This document shows, piece by piece, positions 25,950-40,446 of a stretch of DNA of 60,000 nucleotides. A program made the translations under genes and the position numbers. The notes beneath the pieces were generated by a model. The model worked only from the letters and a program-made list of their open reading frames with translations, made no database searches and was not told the DNA's origin. Source of the DNA: Apostichopus japonicus (taxonomy: Eukaryota; Echinodermata; Holothuroidea; Aspidochirotida; Stichopodidae); assembly GCF_037975245.1 (NCBI RefSeq), contig NC_092561.1:2146501-2206500 (forward strand), given 5' to 3'. Within the stretch, counting starts at the first letter, position 1; each line of letters begins with the position of its first letter.

Positions 25950-28872
25950 TCTAACATTTATTTGCAATGTCCATTGACTTATCGTTCAGCATCCTAGCCA
26001 TTCAATGCTTTCATCACCATGACAACGTCATTTGACTTCCGTTGCTGTCTATGATTACAGGTGTTATATATAGTTCGATCGTTTGACAAAGTAATTATTG
26101 CTAGAAAATAAGCTAGTGAGACCAAACTGGTCACTTCTAGTCATGGTTTTAATGAGGGAGTCTTGGCTGTAAATATATCAAATAAAACCTTAAATCAGTA
26201 TTGGGAATATGACAAAATTATGAGATTAAAATTCCGACGCAAAGTTGTTCTTTTTAGGGCAAACATTTGCCATTTGATTTTCTTATCCAGTTTAATCAGT
26301 GAACAGACTCGACTTTAAGTAAAAATACGACTAAAACAACACATGCCAATTATTTAGTTAAAGACATTTATTATAGCTACTCGACAAATAATGACAGTAT
26401 AGCACGCAACAAACAGTTTCGTTAATGGTCACCAGTATTAGCATCAAATATGCTAGAAGAGTCCATTAACACCACATTAACATTATATCATGTTCATGCT
26501 TCAACAAACATCTGAGGGGTTTTCAAAAAAAAGACTATTTATTTTGTAATTTCCAATTCTTAAAATATTTTGGAGGACTGAAGGTCCAGACAAGAACTTC
26601 TGTGTTTGACATTGTTTTTTTTCATAACATGCTAAAAAAAAAATGTTTTGGTTATAATGATGGTATTAAATTATGGCATTACGAGAGGTTCGTAGTAACT
26701 AAAAACTTAATTGCAAAATATTTACAGCTCTCATTTGAGGTATAACAACCTAGAAAATGTAAGGTTTGGCAAGCTTGCTGTACAATTATAATTATTCTTA
26801 AGCGGATGAATATTGACCGTCTAACACCCTCATAAATTAAAGCGCCTTGTCAACTTCACTACGGAGGAATAAACATTAACTTGTCCCACCGTTCAGCCTT
26901 TAAAACAAAATATGAATTAATGAAAAGAGAAATACGACAAAAAACACTCTTATGCACCTAGCTAACAAGTAAGATTATCAAAACAGGTATAATCATACTT
27001 TTTTAAAGTCGATTAAAGAAAATGGTAGAAAAACAAAATATTCAGATTAGTTTAGTTAACCAATATTTCAATACGTTCATCACTGTATTTGCAATGATGC
27101 ACAGTGTATAACTCACACAATCTCTAGAACCAATGGTTTAAAATGGAAACATATTTTTGCAAAGCTTGGATCTTTATAAACTAAACCACTGATAACAACT
27201 TCGACACAACGAATTTAATGAATTCCATGCCGTGACACTTACATTACCAAAAAAAAAAAAAAAAAAATTAATAGTAATGATAAATCAATACGCTCCCATC
27301 CATCAGATCGAAGAAATAATCGCGTGTTAATATCCTTTAGTCACGTGTTCATAGTTCGATACTGTTTCATAGTATTAGCACATTTGCTGCTAGAGACCAA
27401 TGAAGAGTCGGTACGATGCTGGACAGATGTTTAAGTTGTATAAACTTGGCTATCATTTGAACTGAGGTTGCAGATTTGTGTAGCTCACAATTTCTTTTTG
27501 AAGGATTTAAATGTCTATTTATGTTGAGTTATAAACGAGACTGACAGCTGCTTTAAAAAGCTGGGTGGGAATAAATTGAATAAACTTACAAAATATTTCA
27601 GAAAAAAAAAGACCTTACCGAAATCCAAAAACAAATAAATAAATGAGTGAAAGACTACTCCAACAACAGAAAGTTGTATAAATAAACAAACAAATATAAA
27701 CAGATAAGCAAATCCCTGACGTTCACAAGAATACACACGATACAGCCTCACTTTGTCTATTAATAAATCCTTATTTCTGATCCTCCATTGTTACGTAACT
27801 CATATGAAAAGGTCAAAGGTCGTAAGTCCAAGTGCTTCGTAACAATTTAAACTGCAGATGTCAGTATCAAACAATCCACTGGGTTTCTCCCTCGGTGTGA
27901 CATGGTCGCACAGTGTATGTCACCTTTGACCTATTACGTCACTGCTGTTTAATCAATATGTATAAACCCACTAGGCAGGTGATAGTTGAAACATTGTCTC
28001 TTACGTTTTGGGTTATTCCATATTGTTCTTCATTTATGATACTATTGGATTCACACCTTTTAGTACCAAGTTAACAGATTGCTCGCTGTACACACGTGAC
28101 TTTCTGAACTTTGAAAGCCGGCCAATCCGATGCACTGTTACATATATATTTTGTCTTGGACTTTTCTGTTTTCTCTACTGATTGGATCAGCAAACCGATA
28201 CGACTCAAACAGTCAAACACAGTTGCTATGTCTTGTTGTGTAGCATCACAAACTATCAAATAAAGTAGACATGCTACAAGTCAATTGTTACGATCCGGGT
28301 ATGAATATTCATATCACACCAATAGTACTGTACCATAAATAACAGTCTTTTCATTCCAATGCAGCTTCGACGACAAATACCTTTTCATTCACCTTTTTCA
28401 AGTTACTGATCATTTTGATTAACAATTTCCCTTCTTTTCTTCCTGAATTTATGTATTTTATCGTTCCCCATACTTGATCAAGCAAACCGTCCATACAGAC
28501 AGGCTGGTAGTTTTCATCTACCCCCTTTTCTGATTTACTTTGATGACATTATACTGTCCATCTATATATAGATGCGTTTACACTAAGAGGACGAAATGTA
28601 ACTATTGTTTGGCATTTTTTCTGAGCTGTCAATGTTGTTAACACACGACATACAACACTCTACTCAAGCTGGTACATATTGAGTCAATTTGGATGACTCC
28701 AGTTTGGAACAGAACTATGCTATGCTATATACTCAAAACTAAGACTAAACCATTATAAATCACAGTGCAGCTATATTATGGTTTCTCAGAGCACCTTCAT
28801 CCAACTCCATTGAACTATTTCATAATAGCATGAGGAAGGATATATATTATGATAGCTAAATCGTTCTAAGTT
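25950..28872. other. Intergenic or CLCA 3' UTR region, no gene recognised
   Basis: AT-rich sequence with a long A run (27250-27268). Part of the right side must be the CLCA 3' UTR, but I found no clear minus-strand AATAAA close to the stop, so its end is unknown. Confidence 0.4.
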
Positions 28873-29201
28873 TCAACAATTTGTTGGCCCATCGATATGT
28901 CTAGCCGCTTTTAATCCGACAGTTTCTTCGCCGCCATCACCTGGGACACTTTGGTAATTCTTGACATTGTATTTGTCTTGTTTACCGGTGGCGCTCTTCA
29001 GACATGCGCAGACGAGAAGTACGGCGACTATATTAAGCATTATAAACAAAATAACAGCGATTGTGATGATGATCCAGATGAACCAAGATGACCCAACCGG
29101 TCGAAAATCTCGGAAGGAGGATGACGCGAAGTTAGATGTAGGACCGCGGTTACCTTCATCATCCACAGCAATAACTGCGAAAAAGTAACTGAATGAGCCC
29201 C
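28873..29201 (-). CDS. CLCA: CLCA exon 16 (transmembrane segment, tail, stop)
   Basis: Encodes [19 protein letters not shown] (the last beta strand, like the family's IYVAI.A.D), then a strong hydrophobic helix [20 protein letters not shown] continuing to ACL, and a tail with [20 protein letters not shown] ending in TNC and a stop at 28875-28873. The helix implies a type I membrane form. YQSV fits a YxxPhi sorting motif (inference). The acceptor AACAG follows an uninterrupted T run. Confidence 0.92.
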
Positions 29202-32200
29202 CTGTTAAAAAAAAAAAAAATGAGGTAAAGAAACCGGGATAGAAATGAAAAACTCTCATGCCGATAATGAGGCGCATTACCATAGGATTACCACACAGAT
29301 TGGCAATGTACAGTTAACTTACATCGAAATATCGTATACTGCATATGATGTATATTAGTTAGTCAGTGTTACCGGTGTAAGCACTGAAGTTAGTATATGC
29401 TCGGTATATATGTCTATCTGTTGTTTCAGGCCGAGGAGAGTGGGGGAGGGGAAGGGGGAGGGTAGTGACCCTGGGCACTGTCTACTTGTCGACAACGTGT
29501 GTCATTTCTAACTTTCAACTTTAACTTAGCTCCTCACTAGCCGTACGCATCATAGTATACTTATATAGTCACATGAAATCATTGTGTGGATCACGTAAAG
29601 TCTCAGGTTCGTCCACATCAGAGATAATGACTTTGACAAGTCTAAAGGTGACGTAACAATGGCAATGTTCAATAGTTACAGTGGATTGTGTTCCATTAAC
29701 AGATATTGCAGATACTATATTGGTTGTTTGCATTTCAGTAACCTGTTTTCCCACAGTATATAATTTTCTGTCAGTCTGTCTGTCTGTCTGTCTGTCTCTC
29801 TGTTTGTCTATCTACTCGTCTGTCTGTCTGTCCATCATTTCTGTGATCAGAATGGTGGGCTCACATTAAAGGCAATGAAACTTACCAGCTCCCTCTACTA
29901 AATGCGTGAAAACTTCAACCGTTCCTGCCGGTGAAGGATTCATAGCTGCATCACTGGTAAAGTTGTTCGCTCCCAAGAGCTCCCCATTGGTCACATTTTG
30001 ACGGAACAACGTGAAATTTGTGGAGAGCCAAATTTCGTAGTAAGATACTGGGAATGAAACAATTTAAAATAAAGCATGACAGAGAAATAGCTCGCATCCA
30101 ATAATTTTTGGTGTCTCTATATAATGTTGAAAACGTATCGCAGGGATGCATATACTGCTTGCTGTTGTGTTTAAGAAGACCACTTGTAAAGTGACGTGCA
30201 CAGGATTTCAAAGGGGGTGGAGGAGGGTGCCAAACCCCGCCCCTCCTCCCGACTGATTAAGGTAACGCAGGAACCTAAGATTTATGAAAGGGTCAGATGC
30301 AGATCAAGGATTTTATAAAGGAAGCGGTTTGGCCCATGCGATCGTTGAAACCGACTCCCGCGTCCTGGTTAAAAAAGGTAGAAAAGTTAAGAAGTCAAAT
30401 GGTGTATTCTGTGACATGTGTATACTACAAATTAGCTGAAAACGCGAGGAGTGGTCAAATTCTTCCTCACTGAACGTATTTCATCTGACTGAAGACGGAG
30501 GGGGGGGGGGGGTGGGGGAGGGAAACCTTTTGTTTACATAATTAAATATTTCTGTAATATTCAGCGTGCGGCGTTATTATGTTATTATTATAGTATTATA
30601 GAATAATTCAGCGCAAACATCATTTTATAGCCAATGTTATTAATAAAAGATAAATTTATTACATACATGTTATGTTATTTATCCGAAAACGATTTCTAAA
30701 TTACCGAAACAGTTTCCTGAATGCCGTCAATGTTGCGTCAGGAAGAGAAATTGTGTTAATGGTGGGAAATGCGAAGATTTAACATTTTTGAGACTTTTAG
30801 CAATAGTTATAGGTTATAAGTATAAATTCCATGTACCTGTTCCTTGAGCTAGGTCATCACCAGGGGCTGTAAAGGTCAGGTTGAGCTGATGCAGGTCAAA
30901 ATCAACATTCGTCGCAACTAAATCAGTAATCTTAGCTGGTGCGTAGACATCAACAGCGTCCTCTATATTGAATAGATGAAATAGATGAAATAGATGAAAT
31001 AGATGAAATAGATGAAATAGATGAAAAAGATGAAATAGATGAAACAGATGACATAGATGGAATTGATGAAATAGATGAAATTGATGAAATAGGTGAAATA
31101 TATGAAACAGATGAAACGGATGATTAAACGGATGAAATGGATGGAACGGATGGAATGAATGGAATGAATGAAATAGATGAAATATACCGTATGAATTATA
31201 TGAAATATATGAATTAGATGATATAGATGGAACAGATGAACAGAGGAAACAGATGAAATATATGAAATAGATTAAATAGATGAAACGGATGATGAAACGG
31301 ATAAATGGATGGAACGGATGGAACGAATGAAATAGATGAAATGGATGAAATAGATGAAATAGATGAAACGGATGAAACGGATGAATAGATGTAATAGATG
31401 GAATAGATGGAATAGATGAAATCGATGAAATAGACACAATCGATGAAAAAGATAAATGGATGAAATAGATGAAATAGATGAAATGGATGAAATAGATGAA
31501 ACGGATGAAACGGATGAAACGGATGAATAGATGTAATAGATGAAACATAGATGAAACAGATGAAATCGATGAAATAGATACAATCGATGAAAAAGATAAA
31601 TGGATGAAATGGATGAAATAGATGAAATGGATGAAATGGAATTAAATATATGAAGACAAAGATTGCATATATTAATGGTTCTTTCAAACCCAGGTTGCGT
31701 CACAATTCCCTCCCCTGCCTTCCATCGCCCATACCCCCTTCCCTCCCCCTCACCAACACTAGCAACACATTCACCAGCAACTGTTATAGTTCCGTCGTTA
31801 CCCTTGTCATACCTTTACAAAGTTCATCATCAGTACACGTGAAGCTATTCCCGACAGTGTGTCGTTGAAAGGCTCCCGTATCTTGCAAATCTAAGCCGAA
31901 GTCTTCTTCACTCAGGGCAGGATGCACAGCTGCACCAAACCCGACTAATGCTCCATTGGCAATTTTTGTCTCCATTCCCTTATTTTTCACACGGATCTAA
32001 TAATTGAAACGAAAAACTAAAAAGTGTTATATATTATCACAAAAAGATAAAAAAAACATTGTTCATAACAAGAAAAGGGAGAAATCTATATGACACTTTC
32101 ACATATAAACCGAAAACTATAGTTTTACTCATGTTAATTAGATCAACATATACGACTAGCACATCGTCATACGTCAGCTAGCGCATGCGCAAATGATACT

Positions 32201-33342
32201 CATCGTTCACTTATTACATCCTTTCTGTTTAATTTATAACTAAAACAAGACACAAACACACACGCACGCAGGCACGCACACATACACGCACTTCTACGCA
32301 CAACCAAACGAACACGCACACAAAGACCATCCGCATCAATATATTTCTGGACCGATTTGATCGAAGCAAGAAATCAAATATGAATTAAAATGATATAATG
32401 TGCAATACAATTCAGTAAATTTGAATAAAAGATGAAATGAATTTACCTTGACACCGTATCGACCCGCACCTTTGAACTTTGTAAAGTAAGCAGAATAGAT
32501 ACCATCGCCTCCGCTTACGTCAGCACCGCTACCATTATCTAAGAGTTGAAGTGTCGTCGCTACACCGGTACTCTGGTTACTGAACTCCACGGTGGCTTCC
32601 ACTTGGCAGTTAATCACAGGAACATAGCCTGGTCAAAAACGAGAATTTATGACTTTTTAATGTTGCAGTCATTTTTTTCCCGGTAGGGGTGGGATGTGTA
32701 TGGGGGTGGGGTGATGTATGGCGGTGGGGTGATGTATGGGGGTGGGGTGATGTATGGGGGTGGGATGATGTATGGGGGTGGGGTGATGTATGGAGGTGGG
32801 GTGATGTATGGAGGTGGGGTGATGTATGGGGTGGGGTGATGTATGGGGTGGGGTAGGTATGAAAGACTGATATTCTAGTGAACACGACTCGGACTGAAAT
32901 CCACACTAGTTTCTTTGTCAACCGACAAGACAATGTACATGTTTTATAATTTGTTCGTTCCAGGTCCAAATATAACCCCAAATAACACATTACAAGAAAT
33001 GATTTGTTTTTTTTTATCTTTGTTGGAAGGGATGGAGGGAGGGGGATGGGGCCCATCAACCTACTCAGTCACTAAATTCGTGCCCCAATAGTCAAGATAA
33101 CATCTGAACATGTAGCGATGCTCCTTGCGTGATCTCACCTCTGGCCACTGTAGCATATAGTATTTGATTCTGTGGGGGTTTAACTTCTGTGTAGGCCCAT
33201 TCAGCTGAGACTGATATCGGAATCTCATCCTTCCCTGCTCCGGATTCGACCATGATGGTCACGTTATAGGCTTCAGTACTAGATTCATTCACGTTGGTGA
33301 TGTATAATTCCCAGAAACCAACCTTGTGTAATAAAAAAATAA

Positions 33343-33415
<73 letters not shown>

Positions 33416-36400
33416 TAAACGTTGCTTGTTAGTAGTATTAGCCAGACACTTACGGGGGCATAAGGCAGTATCCCAACTGTTTGAACTATGTGGAATTATG
33501 CAGTTTCAAGCTATAACAGCACAAACCTGCTCCGCAGCCTGCAGTAGGCCATGTATGCTGATATACTATATAGGTGATATTTGTTGGATGGTGGTAGAGG
33601 TGGGTTGATGGTGTCGATAGTGGGATCTTACCGTGACGTCCTTCTCCAGTTCAAAGGAGAACAGGTCAAATTGAGACACGTTTCTGTATTGTTTGGAATA
33701 ACGGTCAATTACGACACCGGTGGGACTCTTCAACCAAGCGTTCATTGAGTTCCAGTATAATGACGTCAGAATTACGGAAAGACAGCCACTGGTTGACTTA
33801 TCAACGATGAAAGGAACCGACACTGTCTCACCGGCGCCGATCGTTTGGAGTATTATAGTAATAGGAACCGATTCTAGGTCCCCGGTGCCTTCGAAATGGA
33901 AAGAAAAAAATACGTTTGTTGATCTTACATCTTATCATAATAAATGATATTTTAAGGCAAGTCTTATAGAGGTGATCTCGAGTTCAAAATAGGAATTCAA
34001 AAAGCTAACATATTTTCAATTGTTCGAGTAGCATTGTTAAATGTATATTGTACCATTATGACAAACTGTGACAATTCTATCGATGAAAGCCTGTTGTCAT
34101 GGCGATTTACTATGACAGTATTGTTTAACCACTCTATTGGCACTTATTACATAGAACCCCGTATGGCAAGGATAACACTCTAAAACATACCTGTTCTTTG
34201 TGCGGCAGATTGTGCACTAAATGCTCCAATGATGTCTGAAGTACCATCAAGGTGGTAGTAAGACTGGCCCCCGGTCCTCTGCGCCAACTGCTCTAAAGAG
34301 GGATCAGCACTGGGTCCTACAGCAATAGTATCCACTACAACGCCCTCTAAGTCCTGGCATAGATCAAGACGCCGAAATATGCGTTAAACAAGACATATAA
34401 CACTATGCGAGAATATTAATGGTTTTGAATATGAATGTTTTGCTGGGCCTACAGCAATAGAATCCACTACAACGCCCTCTACTTCCTGGCACAGATCAAG
34501 ACGCCAAAATATGCGTTAAACAAGACACTGTACTACTGTGTCTACGATAATCCTTTGGCTCGTATCAGTTTTGTCCATCTTAACCAACTGTGGCCACCCA
34601 TATATTGCTAGAAAATGGCTTTTTGTCCTGTTTGACTACACTTAAGTAACTAAGGAAGGCGAAAAGACACAGTTAACATAAATGACAGTATAAGTAATGT
34701 ACGTGTTATATCAACTTTCTACTTTTTTGTCCCATTTCAATGCCGACTCTAATAATATAGTATGTATGTATGTATGTATATGTGATCTTCCCGCAAGCAG
34801 GAACTCGCGAAAGAAGCCATGAAGGCTTATAGACTCGCAAGCTGACCGAAGCCAATCTCTCGGCACACATCCATTTAACGTCCATGTCAGGAAGTTGTTA
34901 TTGAACAACACCCTTGCCAGACGACACACATTGCTGTCGGCGGGGAATCGAACCGGGGATCTCATGACTGGGAGACGCCGGCGTTAACCACTAGGCTATA
35001 CACTCCGCCTGTGTGAATAGTGAATTCATCTTTTAAGAAGTTCGATGTATAAAATATGATTTTTTATGGACTCCTAGAAGAATTCTGATCTAATATATTT
35101 TACATGTGATCCGTAAATATACGTGTTGCTAGGGCTACAAGACATGTTTATGAATTAATCATGAATATTATCCTATTGAAGCGTAAATACATTTTGTAGA
35201 GTATCATGATTCATGAACAGCCTTTTGTAGATCGCGGAACATTCTTGCGTTTCCGGGGATAAATATAAGCTAGTGGTGGTTTTCTACTTACTTGATCGGT
35301 TAACCGTTGTAATTTCGGATGGGACGTCTCTCTACCATCCGTTATCACCAGTAGTTTGCCTCCAGCCGCACTCCCGTGACCGTTCGCAAGAACCGCTAAA
35401 GCTTCATAGACACCTGTCATTGAAAGTTTGAAAGATCGGAGTGGGCGGTTAAACGATGACGTAAACGGCAACCGATAATACAACAGCTCGATATATGAAT
35501 AATGATGATATTGGTACTTGGTGTATACGTAAAGTTTAATTGTAAGTTATTGTATAACGGTTTCACGTGCGACCGTGTATATTGCCGAAGAGGATGATGT
35601 CAGTTTCATTGCAATGCCACTATATTCCACTTAAAGAGTGATGGACGCCGGTCTATAGGGGGGAGGGGAGGGGTACGGTTGAACTATCTCCATTTAACCA
35701 ACTGTTTCAATTTGGTTACTCATCTATATGGTAACTCATAACAAGATATGAGTTGCAGGTGAATTTCCCTACGAATTAAACTATTTAAGAGTATTATGGT
35801 GTTTATTGTAAAATGTATCGCCATATTGAGACAAATACATATAAACTCATTCTATAGCGGGATAAAGGCAGGTAAGGTGTGTGTGTGTGATAGTGTGTGT
35901 GCGCCGGAGGAGGGGAGGGGAGGTGGGGGGGGGGGAGGGGAACTGGTTCACTGATTAGCCTACGAACGGTTTTACCTTTTGCTATGGATGTTCCTCCTCC
36001 AATTCTTTCCGGTTCTGGAAGACGATCCAATAACATCGCTTTCCCTTCTTCATCTGTTTCGGTGAGATTAGCAAGAACGACTGATTTATGGCTAAAAGCC
36101 ACTAAGCCCACTTGATGCCCCTTGCGGAGGACCAGGTTCAGTAAGTTGTATACCGCCTATATGGTAGAACAAAGATATTACTGGTGAAGTTGATTTTAAA
36201 TACGATCAATTAATAATTTTTTTTAGTATCGTTAAAATAGAACAAGAAGAAGATACATTTGATCCCAGATTAATCATTAGCCAGGTGACCTTACGAAGAC
36301 TTTCGTTTAAACGTTTAGTTGTATTATCTTATTTCGTCCCCCCCCCCCCCCCACCATGCATATTCCATACACACCAACAGTGTTATACTACTAACAAACT

Positions 36401-36600
36401 TCATTCAATTCGAAGTCGTATCTTCTCCTCGTGTATTCATATAGTTTTCTGTCGCTAACAGACTTATCACTCTGAGAAGTCTTATCTTCTCTTCTTGCAT
36501 AATCCCAGACACACCAATATTATTCAGTCATAAACAGACTTAAATTCTGTATTTTCTCCACTAGCGCCCTCAATTTATTTTCCAACTCATTACGATTTTC

Positions 36601-36671
<71 letters not shown>

Positions 36672-39600
36672 GTTCTGTTATAAACAGACTTACATCTCTT
36701 GAAAGTCGTATGTTCTCCCATCCATACTACCAGACATACTAACAGTGTTGAGTCATAAACAGACTTACCGCTCTTAAAAGTCGTATCTTCTCTCCATGCA
36801 TACTAACAGTGGTTTGTTATAAACATACTTACCGCTCTTAAAAGTCGTATCTTCTCTCCATGCATACTAACAGTGGTCTGTTTTTAACAGACTTACCTCT
36901 CTTGAAAGTCATATATTATTCTCCCATGCATACTAACAGACATACTAACAGTGTTGAGCCATAAACAGACTTACCGCTCTTAAAAGTCGTATCTTTTCTC
37001 CATGCATACTAACAGTGGTTTGTTATAAACATACTTACCGCTCTTAAAAGTCGTATCTTCTCTCCATGCATACTAACAGTGGTCTGTTTTTAACAGACTT
37101 ACCTCTCTTGAAAGTCATATATTATTCTCCCATGCATACTAACAGACATACTAACAGTGTTGAGTCATAAACATACTTACCGCTCTTAAAAGTCGTATCT
37201 TCTCTCCATGCATACTGCCAGATACATCCATCACTATAACTGTTCTAGTAGATTCTTTCTTCACTATCTTAAAGGTTGGTGTGGCGTTGTAAACACCTTC
37301 TACTATCCGAGTGTCGTAATCAGCAAAATCAGGATGCTCCCTCATAACCTGAAAACAACATGAGTTATTGATTGATCGATTGATAACTTGATCTAAGGGG
37401 ATTAATGGAGAAGGGGGGGGGGGGAGGAGAAAGGCGAAGGAGTATCGGCCCTCTCCAAAGAGGAGCTTTGTAGGGGCCAATCAGGCGATTTCAGTTTTTC
37501 ATTTCATTACATGTCATGTGTATTATGCAAGAGATTTTTAATCTCTTAATAATTACGGGATAAACAAAACTAATAAATTAATCTCTTCATCGCCTGTACT
37601 CTTCTGCTGTATTGAAGGATCCATCTGAATGATCCAGAGAGGCTATGGAGTGCATTACAATAGTTAGAAATATTTGGGGAGAGCGGGTTGAGGATGAGGT
37701 GGCAGAAACAGCCCTCATGTCCACTATCAAATGAAGGGTCTGCAGCTTTCCCTGTTCCAAAGCCCAAGATTCTTCTTTTATTCTTTATGGGGTGGAGGAA
37801 TGCTTATAAAACAAGGGAAACAGTGAGGGTTCCGGCCCTGCCCCCCTTGCACTACCCCACACTGTATGTAGACAACACTTAAAGTAACTAAATAGAGAAG
37901 AAACTTAACTAAATTATTCAACGATGATTAAATGATAACGAGAAGGGAAACCCATGGCAGCCATTTTGTTTGCATCGTTAGTCAGTTTTTCAATTTAATC
38001 TGAAATCCAGTGCTTCTTTATCATTTATAATTTAGATTAAATTAACCAAACAAGACTTGTATACTATGAAGAAACTCCAAGTAATTTCTGTACTCTAAAT
38101 GAATAATAAAAATTTATATACAAAGTAGTTATAGTACCTCCCAAATACTTTTTCCATCACAGAGTTTATTTTGTTTATTTGGTGCCTCTGAGTTATGTAG
38201 TCCTCCTTCCCAGGAACCAACGTATTCAGAAGAATCGCAAAATGTCTCCAACTGTGAACGAAATAGAAAACAATTCAGACCGACTTTATATTTATCTATT
38301 TTTATTGTAGTAACAGATGTATACTCATAATTATGTGAGCTTAAAGTTCTCAAAAGAAGAAAGTATAGAAACCACAATTCTAAAAACACGTACCACTGAA
38401 ATTACTGTGTAGACTTTTTGTAGTTTTCTTGTGACGTATAGCTCCCCTTCCTATCAAAATATGCAAATTAATTTACGCCACAAGTTTGCTTACATAAACG
38501 TATGCAGTCTACGGAGGGACGCAGTCAGGCGAAATATTTAGGGATGGGGATTGGATGGTTCAATGAACCAATTGATTGCGTCGTGTACTGGTACTACCGT
38601 TGGGGGTGGGGTGGGAAGACAACGGGGAAGGAGAGGGGGAGGTATGGAGCCTTGTGAGAGTGTGTGAGAATAGGTCACTTCTAAGGTTCCCCTGCCTTTG
38701 GTGGTGTTCCCGTTTAATGATAAGGTCCAATTCCTTTCTTGCACGTACACACGAGACACAGTTTCACGCCTTTCACACTCTCCCTTCATCGTCACAATAA
38801 TATACCTATCCTCACCCCTTCTAAATATTGCCTATACATGAGTGATGCACCATGTTTGCCAGGTTCCAGTTTATCAGCGAAATAGCAGTCTTGTTCCTCT
38901 GGAAAACCGTCATTTCCTGCCGTACATCGTCTGCCGTTTAACCTTCGCCAATCGCCTTTCATTTAGAAATAACAAGAATTATAATGAAATAATATTACAT
39001 GCGTTTGATTAGCACAAAAGAAATGCATATTTAATGTTGCCATACTGTACCTTTGTACTTTTTCATAGACAGTTCAATTTACTGATGCTACAGGGGCGAT
39101 GACGTCACACGAATGACGTCAGAAGTAGGTTAGAAGTAGGTTACAAGGTTGCCATGTGTCGGACACCAGACATATTCAACCCCCACAAGGCAACATATTT
39201 GAGACGCCGATATTATATCTCATATACCCTCACTAACCCAAGCAGACATGCTAAATCTTACGACACGAATATTTATTTTGCACATTGCGAAACCAATTCA
39301 TTCATTTTTCCTCAGGACCAAAAAATCGAGACAATTAGTTCACCTCTTGGGCGAAGTCGTCTAAAATCATAGGCAAATGTACTCACATACGTGTTAACCC
39401 TTAACTACCATCGAAATGTAACAAGAAAGAAATAATAGACTTTTACCTCAGTCATGAGACACAATTTCATTAAAGTAACTCCCTCTTTACCTCAACCAAT
39501 ATCAAACGTCTCTCGGAGAAAGTGAAAAAAAATTGAATGTCAATTGTACCTCTCTGCTTCTGCAGCATTATTTGAAATCGGATACATAGAAAATACGCCT

Positions 39601-40354
39601 GTATAGTCATAGCTGTTGCAGATTTTAATAAACTCGAATCAGATAACGTAACTTCTCCAGCAATTTCAATTAATTTGTTTTGTGTATAGTATTGCGTATA
39701 TACCTTCAATTGCCAAGACGCATCTTGTCCCCTGTATGCTACCGTCAGAGGCCGCGTAAAATTTACGATCCCCTTGCAACGGGTACTCATCAAAAACGCC
39801 CCATCTTAGATGTGCCCATTCGTGGGTTAATGTCTGAAGTTAAAAGAAATATATTGATTATTTTTGTTAATGTTTATTACTATTGTGGTGAAATGTATAT
39901 TGATTATTGGGTAAACGTATACCTTAATAAATTGACGTTTTCGTCTGCAAATTTAATAAAGGATACAGGATTTAGCAATAACTTTAAAGGAATGTTCTAT
40001 TCCATGATAAAAAAAAGCTAATGCTAAGTACTTAATGTTAAATCTTGTGTTCGAAAATACATGTTATGAAATAGGATGCACAAAAACCCATGAATGAGTA
40101 ATTAAATTAATTAATATTTCTGATTCGATTAATATCACAACTTAATCAGAAATAAAGTAGGAATCGTATATTCTTCTTTGAAATCTCCAAAGCAGTTTAC
40201 AATTTATTAAAAAAGAAAGGTGAATAGTGTGTGTTTGAAAGCCAACCAGATATTTCTCTTATTGATGGTCACCTAGTACAATAAGACTTCGCTGAGACAT
40301 TGAGACAAAAAAGGAGAGGAAGAGGTAGATAAGTTATATTTTAGACAAAGGAAA

Positions 40355-40446
<92 letters not shown>

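Noticed and set aside
30814-31703. Long minus-strand open frames rich in Phe, His and Ile (up to 244 codons).
   Set aside because: They are translations of the 9-bp minisatellite in CLCA intron 13; only the last part is real exon 14.
32610-33059. 149-codon minus-strand frame with HTSPHP repeats.
   Set aside because: Translation of the 18-bp array inside CLCA intron 11.
34938-35009. Functional tRNA with CAT anticodon.
   Set aside because: T-stem pairing fails at two positions, and the sequence continues into a SINE body with an (ATAC)n tail.
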